In this document: one piece after another, positions 25,874 to 33,701 of the stretch
Layout: every line of letters starts with the position of its first letter
Numbering within the stretch: the first letter of the stretch is position 1
DNA from: Candidatus Sabulitectum sp.
GTDB taxonomy: Bacteria; Fermentibacterota; Fermentibacteria; Fermentibacterales; JCC-6
Assembly: GCA_029938555.1 (NCBI GenBank)
Contig: JAOZUR010000024.1
Span: 1 to 40,942 of the forward strand
Reading direction: 5' to 3'
DNA: 40,942 nt
Program-made: the position numbers and the translations under genes
Notes under the pieces: generated by a model
Database searches by the model: none
The model's input: only the letters and a program-made list of their open reading frames with translations
Told to the model about the DNA's origin: nothing

Positions 25874-26989
25874 TTATAAAGCAAGAATGAGTACCCTTGG
25901 ATAGTCATCTGGATTTGCATTAAATGCAGCCATACCTTCAGGAGTTATCACAAAGGTAAAATCCTGTAATTCCAATTCAGGATTAACAATAATTGTTGCT
26001 GTTGGTTCTGAAGCGCCCTGAGGGAAAAGATCAAAAGTAGGGTTAGATTCCCAGCCTCGCTGTACCCACAAATTACCTTCAGCATCTATTCCAAGAGATT
26101 TCACTGCAAAATATTCTGATGGTGGCTCATATGTAACTGACGCAAGTCTGCCACCTCTGCCTTGAGCAGCCATTGCCTGCATTCTGTAGTCATAGGCTTC
26201 AATATCCTTCTGCAAATCTTCATCTGATTTTGTTACTGCAGTGTAACCAGGAAAGGATAGAAAAAATTCAGCAGAACCGTCTAAAGGGTAAACCATTACA
26301 GTATACTCTTCACTCTCAGGGGTAGAGTAATAAAGGTTCAAACCATCAGAAACTAGTCCGGCCTGTGGTTTCATTATACGGGTAAGAATAAAGTCAGGTG
26401 TGAAATCATCCTCTAATTCAAAAAAGACTTTCATTGTGTCGGCATTCTCTTCCCACAATGCAACGGAAGTAGTAATAATGCCAGCATCTCGATTAAAGCC
26501 ACCCTGTTCGCCAGCAAAACCTGTACCTGCTGAGGTGATCACAAAAGGGGCTCTTGCATCAAAATCAGAGAAAGTATCAATGGATTGAAGATCGCTACCA
26601 AAAAATTCAACTTCTCTGCTGAATGGATCGGTAACAGCAATTCGCCCATCATCAAAACAAGTTAAATCCTGAGGGCTTAAAAATTCCCCTGGTCCTTCGC
26701 CAGCCCTGCCAAGAGAGCCAATGAATTCACCGGAAGGTGTAAACACACTAACCTTCTGTTTTTGTGTATCAAGCACAGCAAGATTGCCATCAGCTGTAAA
26801 ATCAACCGCTTGAATAACACCAAACACAAAATTTGAGTCACCAAGTTCAACACCAATTTCCTGAACAACTTGAAGCATTGCTGCTTCCTGTTCAACAACG
26901 TCAGTATCAACTTCCGTCATTGCATCTTCAGAATTGCCACATGCCAATAAAAGCAAAAGCATTGACGGAACCAATAGAAAGCGTTTCAT
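25874..26989 (-). CDS. Six-bladed beta-propeller lipoprotein
   Basis: 371 aa with lipobox LLAC (Cys17). The body has NHL/6-bladed propeller repeats: AVDFTADGNLAVLDTQKQKV, SVFTPSGEFIGSLGRAGEGP, GEFLSPQDL, DDGRIAVTDPFSREVEFF and, near the end, SLGIDAEGNLWVQRGWESNP. Such lipoproteins are common in FCB bacteria, and their targets are generally unknown. Predicted location is the periplasmic face of a membrane. Its promoter region carries the same GTAAC-N5-GTAAA repeat as the Spy/CpxP-like gene, which suggests shared envelope-stress control. The end lies 83 bp before the FadL-like start. Confidence 0.75.
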   Translation of the reverse strand: MKRFLLVPSMLLLLLACGNSEDAMTEVDTDVVEQEAAMLQVVQEIGVELGDSNFVFGVIQAVDFTADGNLAVLDTQKQKVSVFTPSGEFIGSLGRAGEGPGEFLSPQDLTCFDDGRIAVTDPFSREVEFFGSDLQSIDTFSDFDARAPFVITSAGTGFAGEQGGFNRDAGIITTSVALWEENADTMKVFFELEDDFTPDFILTRIMKPQAGLVSDGLNLYYSTPESEEYTVMVYPLDGSAEFFLSFPGYTAVTKSDEDLQKDIEAYDYRMQAMAAQGRGGRLASVTYEPPSEYFAVKSLGIDAEGNLWVQRGWESNPTFDLFPQGASEPTATIIVNPELELQDFTFVITPEGMAAFNANPDDYPRVLILAL

Positions 26990-27061
26990 TATTTCTCCTT
27001 ATTATTTATCGTTTAGCTTAATACCACTGCGGAAATATACAGCTACCCGAGATTTAGATTT

Positions 27062-27076
27062 GTAACAAAATGTAAA
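27062..27076 (+). promoter_or_regulatory. CpxR-box-like tandem repeat upstream of the propeller lipoprotein
   Basis: GTAAC-AAAAT-GTAAA, 73 bp upstream of the 26989 start. Fourteen of 15 bases equal the site at 24440, and position relative to the start codon is nearly the same. Confidence 0.5.
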
Positions 27077-27165
27077 ATCAATCAGCTAAGTAATGATTTA
27101 CACAAATAATAAACAAAAAATACTATAGATAATGGTTTAGAAAGCAAAAATTAGATTATTTTCTT

Positions 27166-27193
27166 AAAAAAAAAGAGGGCATTTCTGCCCTCT
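27166..27193 (-). terminator. Terminator of tRNA-Asp
   Basis: On the minus strand AGAGGGC-AGAAAT-GCCCTCT followed by T8. Perfect 7-bp stem, 11 nt after the tRNA CCA end. Confidence 0.92.
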
Positions 27194-27204
27194 GAAAGAT
27201 ACCT

Positions 27205-27281
27205 TGGCGACCCGAACGAGACTCGAACTCGTAACTTCCGGCGTGACAGGCCGGTGCTCTAACCAATTGAACTACCGGGCC
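27205..27281 (-). tRNA. tRNA-Asp(GTC)
   Basis: Minus-strand cloverleaf: acceptor GGCCCGG with TCGGGTC (one G-T at each of two positions), D arm AGTTCAATTGGTTAGAGCA, anticodon loop CTGTCAC (GTC), T arm ACGAG-TTCGAGT-CTCGT, discriminator G and encoded CCA. A terminator follows. Confidence 0.95.
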
Positions 27282-27518
27282 ACTCAAGGAGTGCAAATAT
27301 CCTAAATTATTTCTGATTGTCAACCCCCCATGAGAAAACAGTTTCGAATTTCATCAAAAAAGGTGAAAATCAACAAATTCGAACTATTTCTACATCAAGG
27401 GGTATGATTAACAGTAGAAATTTATCAAAATACAAGACTGGCAAAAGAGTAAGGTATTTGATATAGTTTCATGAAAAGGAAAAACAAGTTTATTGTAAAC
27501 AATGAAAGGGTGATATAT

Positions 27519-28130
27519 ATGAAAAAGACAATAATGTTACTTCTTCTAATGGTTCCAGTTCTACTGGCAGCCAGTATAGAAATTGGTACTTCACAAGTTG
27601 GCGGCACAAAACCATTCTGTGGTGATTGAACACTTACTCTTCGCTATCAGGTGATAGTGCAGGCCAGTGAGTTTTCTGAAGCTATGGAAATCAGCTCAAT
27701 AACTTTTTTTAAGGCTCCTGGTGCAAGTCATAACAGTGTTACTTTTGATGAGTTGTATGTTCATTTAGGTTACTGTGCAAGTGATGAGCTTGGTGCAAAC
27801 TACAATGCAAATTACATCAACGGTACAAAATACAGTGTTTTTGAAAGAACAAGTCCTTTTACTATTCAAAACACAGATATTACAATCTATTTCGATACAC
27901 CTTTTTTCTATGTTCCAGCAAACGGAAACTTGGTTTTTGAAATAGCATGGCCTGATGGTCGTGATGAAATTTATACATACTTCTCGGAAACTGATGGTAT
28001 CAGCAATGTTTACGGTGGGTATGACCAACCAACAGGTGATATGTACGCTGAAACTCCACATATCCTCATTAATGGTGAAATGGCCCTTAATCAGATGACT
28101 TTTGCAGGTATTAAGGCATCTTTTCAGTAA
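27519..28130 (+). CDS. Secreted protein with in-frame TGA (candidate selenoprotein, C-x-x-U)
   Basis: 203 codons from ATG 27519 (RBS AAAGGGTGA) to TAA, read through TGA at 27627-27629 (codon 37). The signal peptide MKKTIMLLLLMVPVLLAA lies before the TGA, and the remaining body after it is uninterrupted in the same frame. The TGA context is Cys34-Gly-Asp-TGA, a CxxU arrangement. A 7-bp hairpin with loop AGGU starts 12 nt after the TGA. The body (LRYQVIVQASEF, MEISSITFFKAPG ... GNLVFEIAWPDG) looks like the beta-sandwich modules of secreted FCB proteins. Without readthrough, only a 36-residue peptide or a signal-less internal start (GTG 27651) would be made. A nonsense mutation (e.g. Trp or Arg codon to TGA) is the alternative. 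The next gene follows after 33 bp and is likely in the same operon. Confidence 0.6.
27642..27659 (+). promoter_or_regulatory. SECIS-like hairpin after the in-frame TGA
   Basis: CGCTATC-AGGT-GATAGTG: seven base pairs (one G-T) with an apical loop AGGU. The loop begins 19 nt after the TGA. Bacterial SECIS elements have a G in the first two loop positions and an apical loop roughly 16-37 nt from UGA; the E. coli fdhF loop is AGGUCU at 17 nt. Confidence 0.45.
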
Positions 28131-28163
28131 GATAATTTCCGGAATAAACTCACAGGGAGGGTT

Positions 28164-29849
28164 GTGAAACATCTACTAATACTACTTTTTGTGGCATCAG
28201 CTCTTTATGCTCAGTGTCCGCTTGGTTTTACGCCTGAGCAGACCTGTAACGCCGACAACCCTTCCTGTGCATTATATGTTGATGGTAATGGAGATTCGCT
28301 GTGTGACAATCCCGGCCCGCAAAGTTCACCAGAACCAGCAGAAGAACCTGAAGAAATAGTTGAACCTGATGTTGACCCAATTTCAGATCCAGTTGTTATA
28401 GAGGAAGAGCCAGAATTAGAAAATCCTGTTCTGGATCCATTTTGCCCACTGAACTTAACTCCACAGGAATCATGCACACAGGCAAATGCCAGGTGTACCT
28501 TTTATACTGATTCAAATAATGATGGCCTTTGCGATAACCCAGGTCCTCAACCTGTGGAAATCGTTGAAGAACAGCATGAAATTCCTGAAGTTGAAGAAAC
28601 AGAAGTTGAAGAAGTTGAAGCGATAACGGAAGAACCCGAAGAATTAATTGAAGAAGTTGAAATTCTTGAAATAGAAAAAATCCCATGTCCACTGGGTTTT
28701 TATGTTAACGAAACATGCCCTTCTGATGATGCTAAATGCACACTTTATATCGATTTAGATGAAAACGGTTATTGTGATAATGGAATTATTCCTGTCACTG
28801 AAGATGTTGAAGTAATTCATTCTTCACAGCAAAGAAATCTATGCCCTCTTAAATACACAGAAGAGCAGGCCTGTACTGAAGAATCCCCTGATTGCGCTTT
28901 TTATGTAGACGCTGACGGCAATGGGCTTTGTGATAATCCAGGGCCGGGCAGAGAAAATGGAACTGTTTGCGCAGTGCCTGCCGGGACCTCTAGAGGGCTC
29001 CGTGAGCCATCAGTGATCGGTTGTCCTCTTGGGTTGCCTCCCGAGGCCGCGTGTCCAGATTCCCTAGCCCTATGCCCGCACTGGTATGGTGTCACATCAC
29101 ACACGAGTTGTGCAAATCCTGCTGGAGGAAACCGACGGATCAGTATAATTCTTATCACTCTGGGCTTTCTGCTTCCAGTTTCAACATGGCTTTCAAGAAA
29201 AGTGCATGGTAGAAGGTTAATGGATAGGCTAAAAAGAAACACAGCACACAATATTATTAGAGGCGTATCATTGATGATTCTTGGTTTTGGGGTTCAGGGT
29301 TGTTTTTGTCCTCTTGGAACATTTCAGTATGCTTTTACAGCTGAGGGGCTTGCTTTTCTTGGTCTAAGTGGGATTTTGATTTTTCTGCTTCCATTGTTAT
29401 TCAGTGCCTTTTTTGGCAGGGTTTTCTGTGGATGGGTGTGTCCATTCGGAGCATTGCAAGAATTTCTTTACAGTATTAAAGTTCCAGGCAGATTTTCTCC
29501 CTCTGGGAAATTTCATAAAGTATTCAAACATTTGAATAAAGTCATTCTGTTTGGCCTGATTTCAGCAATTCTCTTAAACAGATTTGATATAATCTCTTTA
29601 AGATGGTCAACCCCTTTCTGCGCAATTGATCCATTCCATACCATATTTACTTTATTTTTGTCAGGAAGCCTTGTTGTTGCAGGTATTACAATTCTGCTGG
29701 CTTTATTTGTTCGAAGATTTTTCTGTAAGTACCTCTGCTTTTACGGAGCTGCTCAATCGCTGATTGCAAAACTTACCCTATGGAACAAGATAAAGGGAAT
29801 TCGCTCTGAACAATCAGAGAGTGATTCTGATCAGGAATTCGATAGCTAA
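28164..29849 (+). CDS. Membrane polyferredoxin (NapH/YccM type) with five N-terminal Cys-rich repeats
   Basis: 561 aa from GTG (RBS GGGAGGG). Signal peptide MKHLLILLFVASALYAQ is followed by five repeats starting at Cys18, 94, 175, 227 and 287. Each has exactly C-x9-C-x6-C-x11-C, and most contain D-x-N/D-x-D/N before the last Cys, like a Ca-binding loop. Acidic Glu/Pro/Val linkers separate them. From about 325 a 4-5 TM domain follows with GCFCPLGTFQ, FCGWVCPFGALQEF (Cys422 on) and FCKYLCFYGAAQSL (Cys521 on). These are the Fer4_5-type cysteine motifs of NapH/NosR/YccM quinol-linked iron-sulfur proteins. It probably passes electrons across or along the inner membrane to an extracytoplasmic partner. 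The upstream TGA-containing gene is a candidate partner. Confidence 0.8.
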   Translation: MKHLLILLFVASALYAQCPLGFTPEQTCNADNPSCALYVDGNGDSLCDNPGPQSSPEPAEEPEEIVEPDVDPISDPVVIEEEPELENPVLDPFCPLNLTPQESCTQANARCTFYTDSNNDGLCDNPGPQPVEIVEEQHEIPEVEETEVEEVEAITEEPEELIEEVEILEIEKIPCPLGFYVNETCPSDDAKCTLYIDLDENGYCDNGIIPVTEDVEVIHSSQQRNLCPLKYTEEQACTEESPDCAFYVDADGNGLCDNPGPGRENGTVCAVPAGTSRGLREPSVIGCPLGLPPEAACPDSLALCPHWYGVTSHTSCANPAGGNRRISIILITLGFLLPVSTWLSRKVHGRRLMDRLKRNTAHNIIRGVSLMILGFGVQGCFCPLGTFQYAFTAEGLAFLGLSGILIFLLPLLFSAFFGRVFCGWVCPFGALQEFLYSIKVPGRFSPSGKFHKVFKHLNKVILFGLISAILLNRFDIISLRWSTPFCAIDPFHTIFTLFLSGSLVVAGITILLALFVRRFFCKYLCFYGAAQSLIAKLTLWNKIKGIRSEQSESDSDQEFDS

Positions 29850-29851
29850 TT

Positions 29852-29880
29852 AAAAAGGGGAAGTAGAACTTCCCCTTTTT
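29852..29880. terminator. Bidirectional terminator
   Basis: AAAAAGGGGAAG-TAGAA-CTTCCCCTTTTT: 12-bp perfect stem with A- and T-tracts, between two convergent genes ending at 29849 and 29889. Confidence 0.92.
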
Positions 29881-29888
29881 CTAAATAT

Positions 29889-31676
29889 TTATATCTTTAT
29901 CAGCTTGATTGTTGTGTTTTCAATTCCACTTAGTCTAACAAGATAAATCCCAGGTGGTATTATTGACCCTGCTGAATCAGTACCATTCCAGTTCAAAGTC
30001 TTAAAAGAATCTTCTGTTTCGCCTGTAAGTTCAAATGATGAAACAATTCTTCCCCTTACATCGAAGATTTCAAGAGTAGTTTTCTCCACAACAGGAAGAG
30101 AATACAAAAAAGTAACTGAATTGGTAAATGGGTTTTCTGAGACCTCAAGATATGAACCAGTAAATACTTCAATATTTTCTGTTTCGCTTACAGAAGTTAC
30201 ACTTCCGGTGGATATGTCGTCGATATACCAGCCTTCTTTTCTTACAGTGTGGTCAGAGCCAAATACAAATCGTATCTGCCCAGGTCCTGCTAAAGAATCA
30301 GGAATAAGAAGTTGATATTGAGTCCAGCCATAAGTGCCACTGAAGACTTGAGTTCCAGCTTCAAAAGGACCGGTAGAACTGGAAACTATCTCATGGGAGT
30401 AACCTGAAACAGGAGTCAAATCTATCCAGTTTTCACATCTGCCATACTGAACGATACCTCCGTCAAAAGCTCCAGAACCACTCATACTTTGAGCTTCTAT
30501 CCACATCCAAAAATTCACAGTGGCATCAATTGGCAAATTAACAAGAGGTGAAGTCAGATGGCCAAAATGCAAATTTCCATAATTTCCTGAACCAGAACTT
30601 CCACACTTAAAACTGAATTGTCCATCAGGGGTGACATTGTTTTCAAACGAAAGATGCCAATTATTTATCCAATTGCTTTCAAGTGAACCATATGTCCAGT
30701 CTTCCTGATCATTTTCAAAATCGTTTTGCAAGCCGGAACCTACTGGTAGTTGAAACAAAATTTGTTCCTGATATCCACCATCAGCCATTAAAGTTAATCG
30801 CATATCGTATACTTCATCAGAAGGAGTAACAAGAGGGGCTAAAACCATATAACTGGTGGATCCATAAGAAGATTCCGAAATTGACAAGTCACCGTAAGTA
30901 GCATAATCCTGAATTACTGCCAGTTCAGAATTCAATGATTGCAGAACTGCAAAGGCATTTTCCAGAGGCAAATCACTGAAGTTAGTCAACTCTATATCTA
31001 AATAAATAGTTTCTCCTGGCTCCAGAGCGTAGTCACCATTACCCATACTTTCATCATCAGTTATCATCCAGGTAATATCCACCGCTTCTGTTGATTCAGC
31101 TTCTACTTGAATCCAGTCCCAGTAAGCTGCTGGTTCGTCACCCATGTGAAAACCGAATGCACCTGCATGGGGATTTGGATCAATCGCATTCAAAACCCAG
31201 GTTTGTTTCGTTGATGGTACTTCAATGGTTAAAGTAACATCTGAACCAGCACAGGTAAGAGTTAACTCATAATCAACGCCTGATGGAAAATCAGCATAAA
31301 GTGAGTTGAAAATAGTTGATTGAACTCCTTGTTCAACCAATCTAATCCTTGCAACATCATCATTGGGTGAAACATAAGCATATATGCCGGAATCGTTTTC
31401 ATCCAATCTGGCACAAATACCAACAACATGATAAGCCCCTGCACAAACTGTCACTTCGCCATCTTCAAAAAAGGGAGCATCTTCTGCCACCAATAATGAT
31501 GGAGAGGAGTTTGTATTACCTTGAACCACCCCACCGGAGACAGACCAATTGCCTGGAACACACCTTGGTTGCCAGTCAGAAATGTCATTATCTTCAAAAT
31601 TATCGCTAAATTCAAAACCACTTGCATTGGCCACCAGCAGAATCAGAAAAAGTAAAAGAATGTTAATTTTATACAT
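29889..31676 (-). CDS. Secreted multidomain adhesin-like protein with FlgD-type C-terminal tail
   Basis: 595 aa. Signal peptide (MYKINILLLFLILLVANASG), an N-terminal LamG/concanavalin-like sandwich (about 20-195: FSDNFEDNDISDWQ ... GFHMGDEPAAYWDWIQVEA), a CARDB-like domain (about 200-310: NGDYALEPGETIYLDIELTN), and a second jelly-roll (about 325-495, ending EGWYIDDIS). The tail (about 515-595) is a complete C-terminal sorting-like module: NPFTNSVTFLYSLP, FDVRGRIVSSF, LNWNGTDSAG, PPGIYLVRLSG. It is exported and probably cell-surface bound or released; ligand unknown. It ends at the bidirectional terminator. Confidence 0.8.
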   Translation of the reverse strand: MYKINILLLFLILLVANASGFEFSDNFEDNDISDWQPRCVPGNWSVSGGVVQGNTNSSPSLLVAEDAPFFEDGEVTVCAGAYHVVGICARLDENDSGIYAYVSPNDDVARIRLVEQGVQSTIFNSLYADFPSGVDYELTLTCAGSDVTLTIEVPSTKQTWVLNAIDPNPHAGAFGFHMGDEPAAYWDWIQVEAESTEAVDITWMITDDESMGNGDYALEPGETIYLDIELTNFSDLPLENAFAVLQSLNSELAVIQDYATYGDLSISESSYGSTSYMVLAPLVTPSDEVYDMRLTLMADGGYQEQILFQLPVGSGLQNDFENDQEDWTYGSLESNWINNWHLSFENNVTPDGQFSFKCGSSGSGNYGNLHFGHLTSPLVNLPIDATVNFWMWIEAQSMSGSGAFDGGIVQYGRCENWIDLTPVSGYSHEIVSSSTGPFEAGTQVFSGTYGWTQYQLLIPDSLAGPGQIRFVFGSDHTVRKEGWYIDDISTGSVTSVSETENIEVFTGSYLEVSENPFTNSVTFLYSLPVVEKTTLEIFDVRGRIVSSFELTGETEDSFKTLNWNGTDSAGSIIPPGIYLVRLSGIENTTIKLIKI

Positions 31677-31808
31677 AACAGTACACCTGCCTTTCTTATT
31701 CTATTAGAATGCCTTGCTTGTGATATGTCAAGTTGTTTACGGGGTGTCACCGTTTTTCCCTGAAAGGGTATATTAGAAACAGCAAATTTTTATATCGAAA
31801 GGGAAAAT

Positions 31809-32537
31809 ATGTCTGATTCCAGGGTTGAAGGCGGAAAGGGGCGGTCTGCATTTCAAGAAGTATTTGGGGAAATGCCTCTGCCGGTAACTATTTCATCCAG
31901 TACTCTGAATTACGAAGATTATTGGGCACAGAGAGAGAAAAATCAAATAGTTACAGAACCTGCTAAAAGACGAGCAAGAGGAATTTTACCCTTCATAAAA
32001 GAGGGTGATAGTGTTCTTGATATCGGTTGTGGAACTGGAGAAACCCTGGAAGTTTTACAAAAAGAAAGATCTATAAAAGGAACTGGTTTAGATATCTCTC
32101 AAACTGCTCTTTCTGTAGTAGAGAAAAAAGGTTTTGACATTATAGAGCTTGATTTAACCAAACCTGAAAACAAACTCTCAGGCAAGTGGGATCATATTAT
32201 TATGTTTGAAGTTGCAGAGCATGTGATTGATACCGAGGTGATGATAGCTTGTCTGGCAGGTCATTTCTCGAAAGGGCTTTATATATCTACACCAAATCTA
32301 GGATACCTTGCTCACAGGCTTAGATTGCTTTTTGGGCGATTTCCTGTGACATATATTTCCGACCCGAGAGAGCATGTAAGATACTGGAGTGTAAAAGATT
32401 TTGTTTACTGGTCTGAAAAACTTGGATTTAACAAACCAGATGTTCTTGGGCTAAGGGGAAAGCCTGGAATATGCAAACTTCCAGCGCGTTTCCCCTCTCT
32501 TTTTGCCAGCGAAGTGGTATACCGTTTTCACCCTTGA
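31809..32537 (+). CDS. MetW-like class I SAM-dependent methyltransferase
   Basis: 242 aa. After an unusual ~45-residue leader, SAM-binding motif I VLDIGCGTGE is at residues 69-78, followed by the acidic motif II (GLDIS) and a post-motif FEVAEHV. The segment LYISTPNLGYLAHRLRLLFG, then FPVTY and HVRYWSVKDF, resembles MetW, where a similar P-N-x-G-x-x-x-x-R-x-x-L-x-x-G-x-x-P-V-T run follows motif III. MetW assists homoserine O-acyl transfer in methionine synthesis, but no metX is here, so the substrate stays open. RBS is GAAAGGGAAAAT. Single gene, convergent with the CitD-CitE gene (11 bp gap). Confidence 0.75.
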   Translation: MSDSRVEGGKGRSAFQEVFGEMPLPVTISSSTLNYEDYWAQREKNQIVTEPAKRRARGILPFIKEGDSVLDIGCGTGETLEVLQKERSIKGTGLDISQTALSVVEKKGFDIIELDLTKPENKLSGKWDHIIMFEVAEHVIDTEVMIACLAGHFSKGLYISTPNLGYLAHRLRLLFGRFPVTYISDPREHVRYWSVKDFVYWSEKLGFNKPDVLGLRGKPGICKLPARFPSLFASEVVYRFHP

Positions 32538-32548
32538 GTATTATGAAA

Positions 32549-33688
32549 CTATAATCCGATCAATTTAAGAACAGCCATGGCCTGCCTGGCAACCGGTGGG
32601 TCAATCATTTTTGACCCAAGAGCAATTGCTCCAAGGCCCTTCTCTTCAGCTTCTTTCATTGCAGCAACTATTTTTTTTGCTTTTTCTATCTGTGCTTCTG
32701 TAGGCATAAACCCATCTTCTACAGGTTTGACCTGAGAAGGATGAATACAACCTTTGCCTACAAATCCAAGGTTTTTTGCCTGAGATATGCTTTTTTGAAG
32801 ACCTTCAATGTTTTTAACATCCACATATACAGTGTCGATTGGCTGAAGATCAGCAGCTCTTGCTGCAAGAACAACAAGACTGCGTGCAGTAAAACTTTCT
32901 GTTCCCTCCAAGGTTGGCATAATTCCTATCTCTGCGGTTAAGTCCTGTAATCCCAAAGTAAGCGCTGCCATCTCTGGAACAGAGTCAGCAATTGATAGTG
33001 CATTAAGGATGCCACGGGGGCTTTCCAGAATAGGCATAAGCCAAGGAAAAGCATCACGGTGATTCAGATCCATTAAGACTTCTACCATGTCTCTAACGGC
33101 CTTCACATCTTCAGCTCGCTCAACTTTGGGCAGAAGAATATGTTGAACCGGTTGAGGTACAATCCAGCTAAGATCTTCAGATGCTCTTTCCCCCTGGTTA
33201 ATTCTTACCATAACTTCCGTATCGCCAAAGTCTATATTGGCCAAAGCATAAGCAACAAGAATTCTTGCCTCGTCTTTTCTATCAGGCGCTACGCTGTCTT
33301 CAAGATCTAAAATAATTCCATCGGCTCCTGCTGCAGCTGCTTTTTCTATGAAACGGGGTTTGTTGCCCGGTGCATACAGTCTGCTTCTTCGAGGTCTGTC
33401 TTTAGGCTGAATATTCCATTTAGGCGCTGCAGGCAAAGAATGAAAATTATCTCCAAGTTCTTTTCTTATGGCTGCTTCAAACCGAGCTGCTGCAACCCAT
33501 GGGGCAGCTCCTGAATCTATACCGATAACGGTTCCTGTGGAAATCTCAAGCCGTTTCGCTGTCTCTATAACAGCTTGCTGTTGCTGGTTGGTGAAACCAG
33601 AAAAGTTAAGCTCCTCTGTTCCAGGGAAAAATTCTACAAGAATATCTGATTTTACTTTTGGTCCTGAGTAACCTGCTATTGAGGACAT
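32549..33688 (-). CDS. CitD-CitE fusion: citrate lyase ACP-like domain plus HpcH/HpaI lyase
   Basis: 379 aa from ATG 33688, chosen because AGGAGGTTAAAG precedes it; the frame stays open 21 codons further. Residues 1-85 look like the citrate-lyase acyl carrier protein CitD: AGYSGPKVKSDILVEFFPG near the start, and VIGIDSGAAPWVAAARFEAA, matching the D-x-G-A-x-x-x-x-x-x-A-R-x-x-A-A end. Residues ~95-379 are a CitE-type TIM barrel: RSRLYAPGNKPRFIEKA, IILDLEDSVAP, VRINQ, LPKVE, PILESPRGI and CIHPSQ. CitE cleaves citryl-ACP to oxaloacetate and acetyl-ACP; related HpcH proteins cleave other CoA esters. No citF, citC or citG is nearby. A Ser-Asp follows Lys where CitD has the prosthetic Ser. It starts 13 bp after the DsbD-like gene stop, with its RBS inside that gap. 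Confidence 0.8.
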   Translation of the reverse strand: MSSIAGYSGPKVKSDILVEFFPGTEELNFSGFTNQQQQAVIETAKRLEISTGTVIGIDSGAAPWVAAARFEAAIRKELGDNFHSLPAAPKWNIQPKDRPRRSRLYAPGNKPRFIEKAAAAGADGIILDLEDSVAPDRKDEARILVAYALANIDFGDTEVMVRINQGERASEDLSWIVPQPVQHILLPKVERAEDVKAVRDMVEVLMDLNHRDAFPWLMPILESPRGILNALSIADSVPEMAALTLGLQDLTAEIGIMPTLEGTESFTARSLVVLAARAADLQPIDTVYVDVKNIEGLQKSISQAKNLGFVGKGCIHPSQVKPVEDGFMPTEAQIEKAKKIVAAMKEAEEKGLGAIALGSKMIDPPVARQAMAVLKLIGL

Positions 33689-33701
33689 CTTTAACCTCCT
33701 G

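Noticed and set aside
27627-27629. TGA reassigned to an amino acid throughout the genome.
   Set aside because: Several intact genes here end in TGA (for example at 205 and 1646) at the expected family length, so TGA is a normal stop; only local recoding or mutation is possible at 27627.
28211-28692. Minus-strand frames rich in Ser/Gly or Leu/Gln.
   Set aside because: They are shadows of the Cys repeats and Glu/Pro linkers of the plus-strand polyferredoxin.
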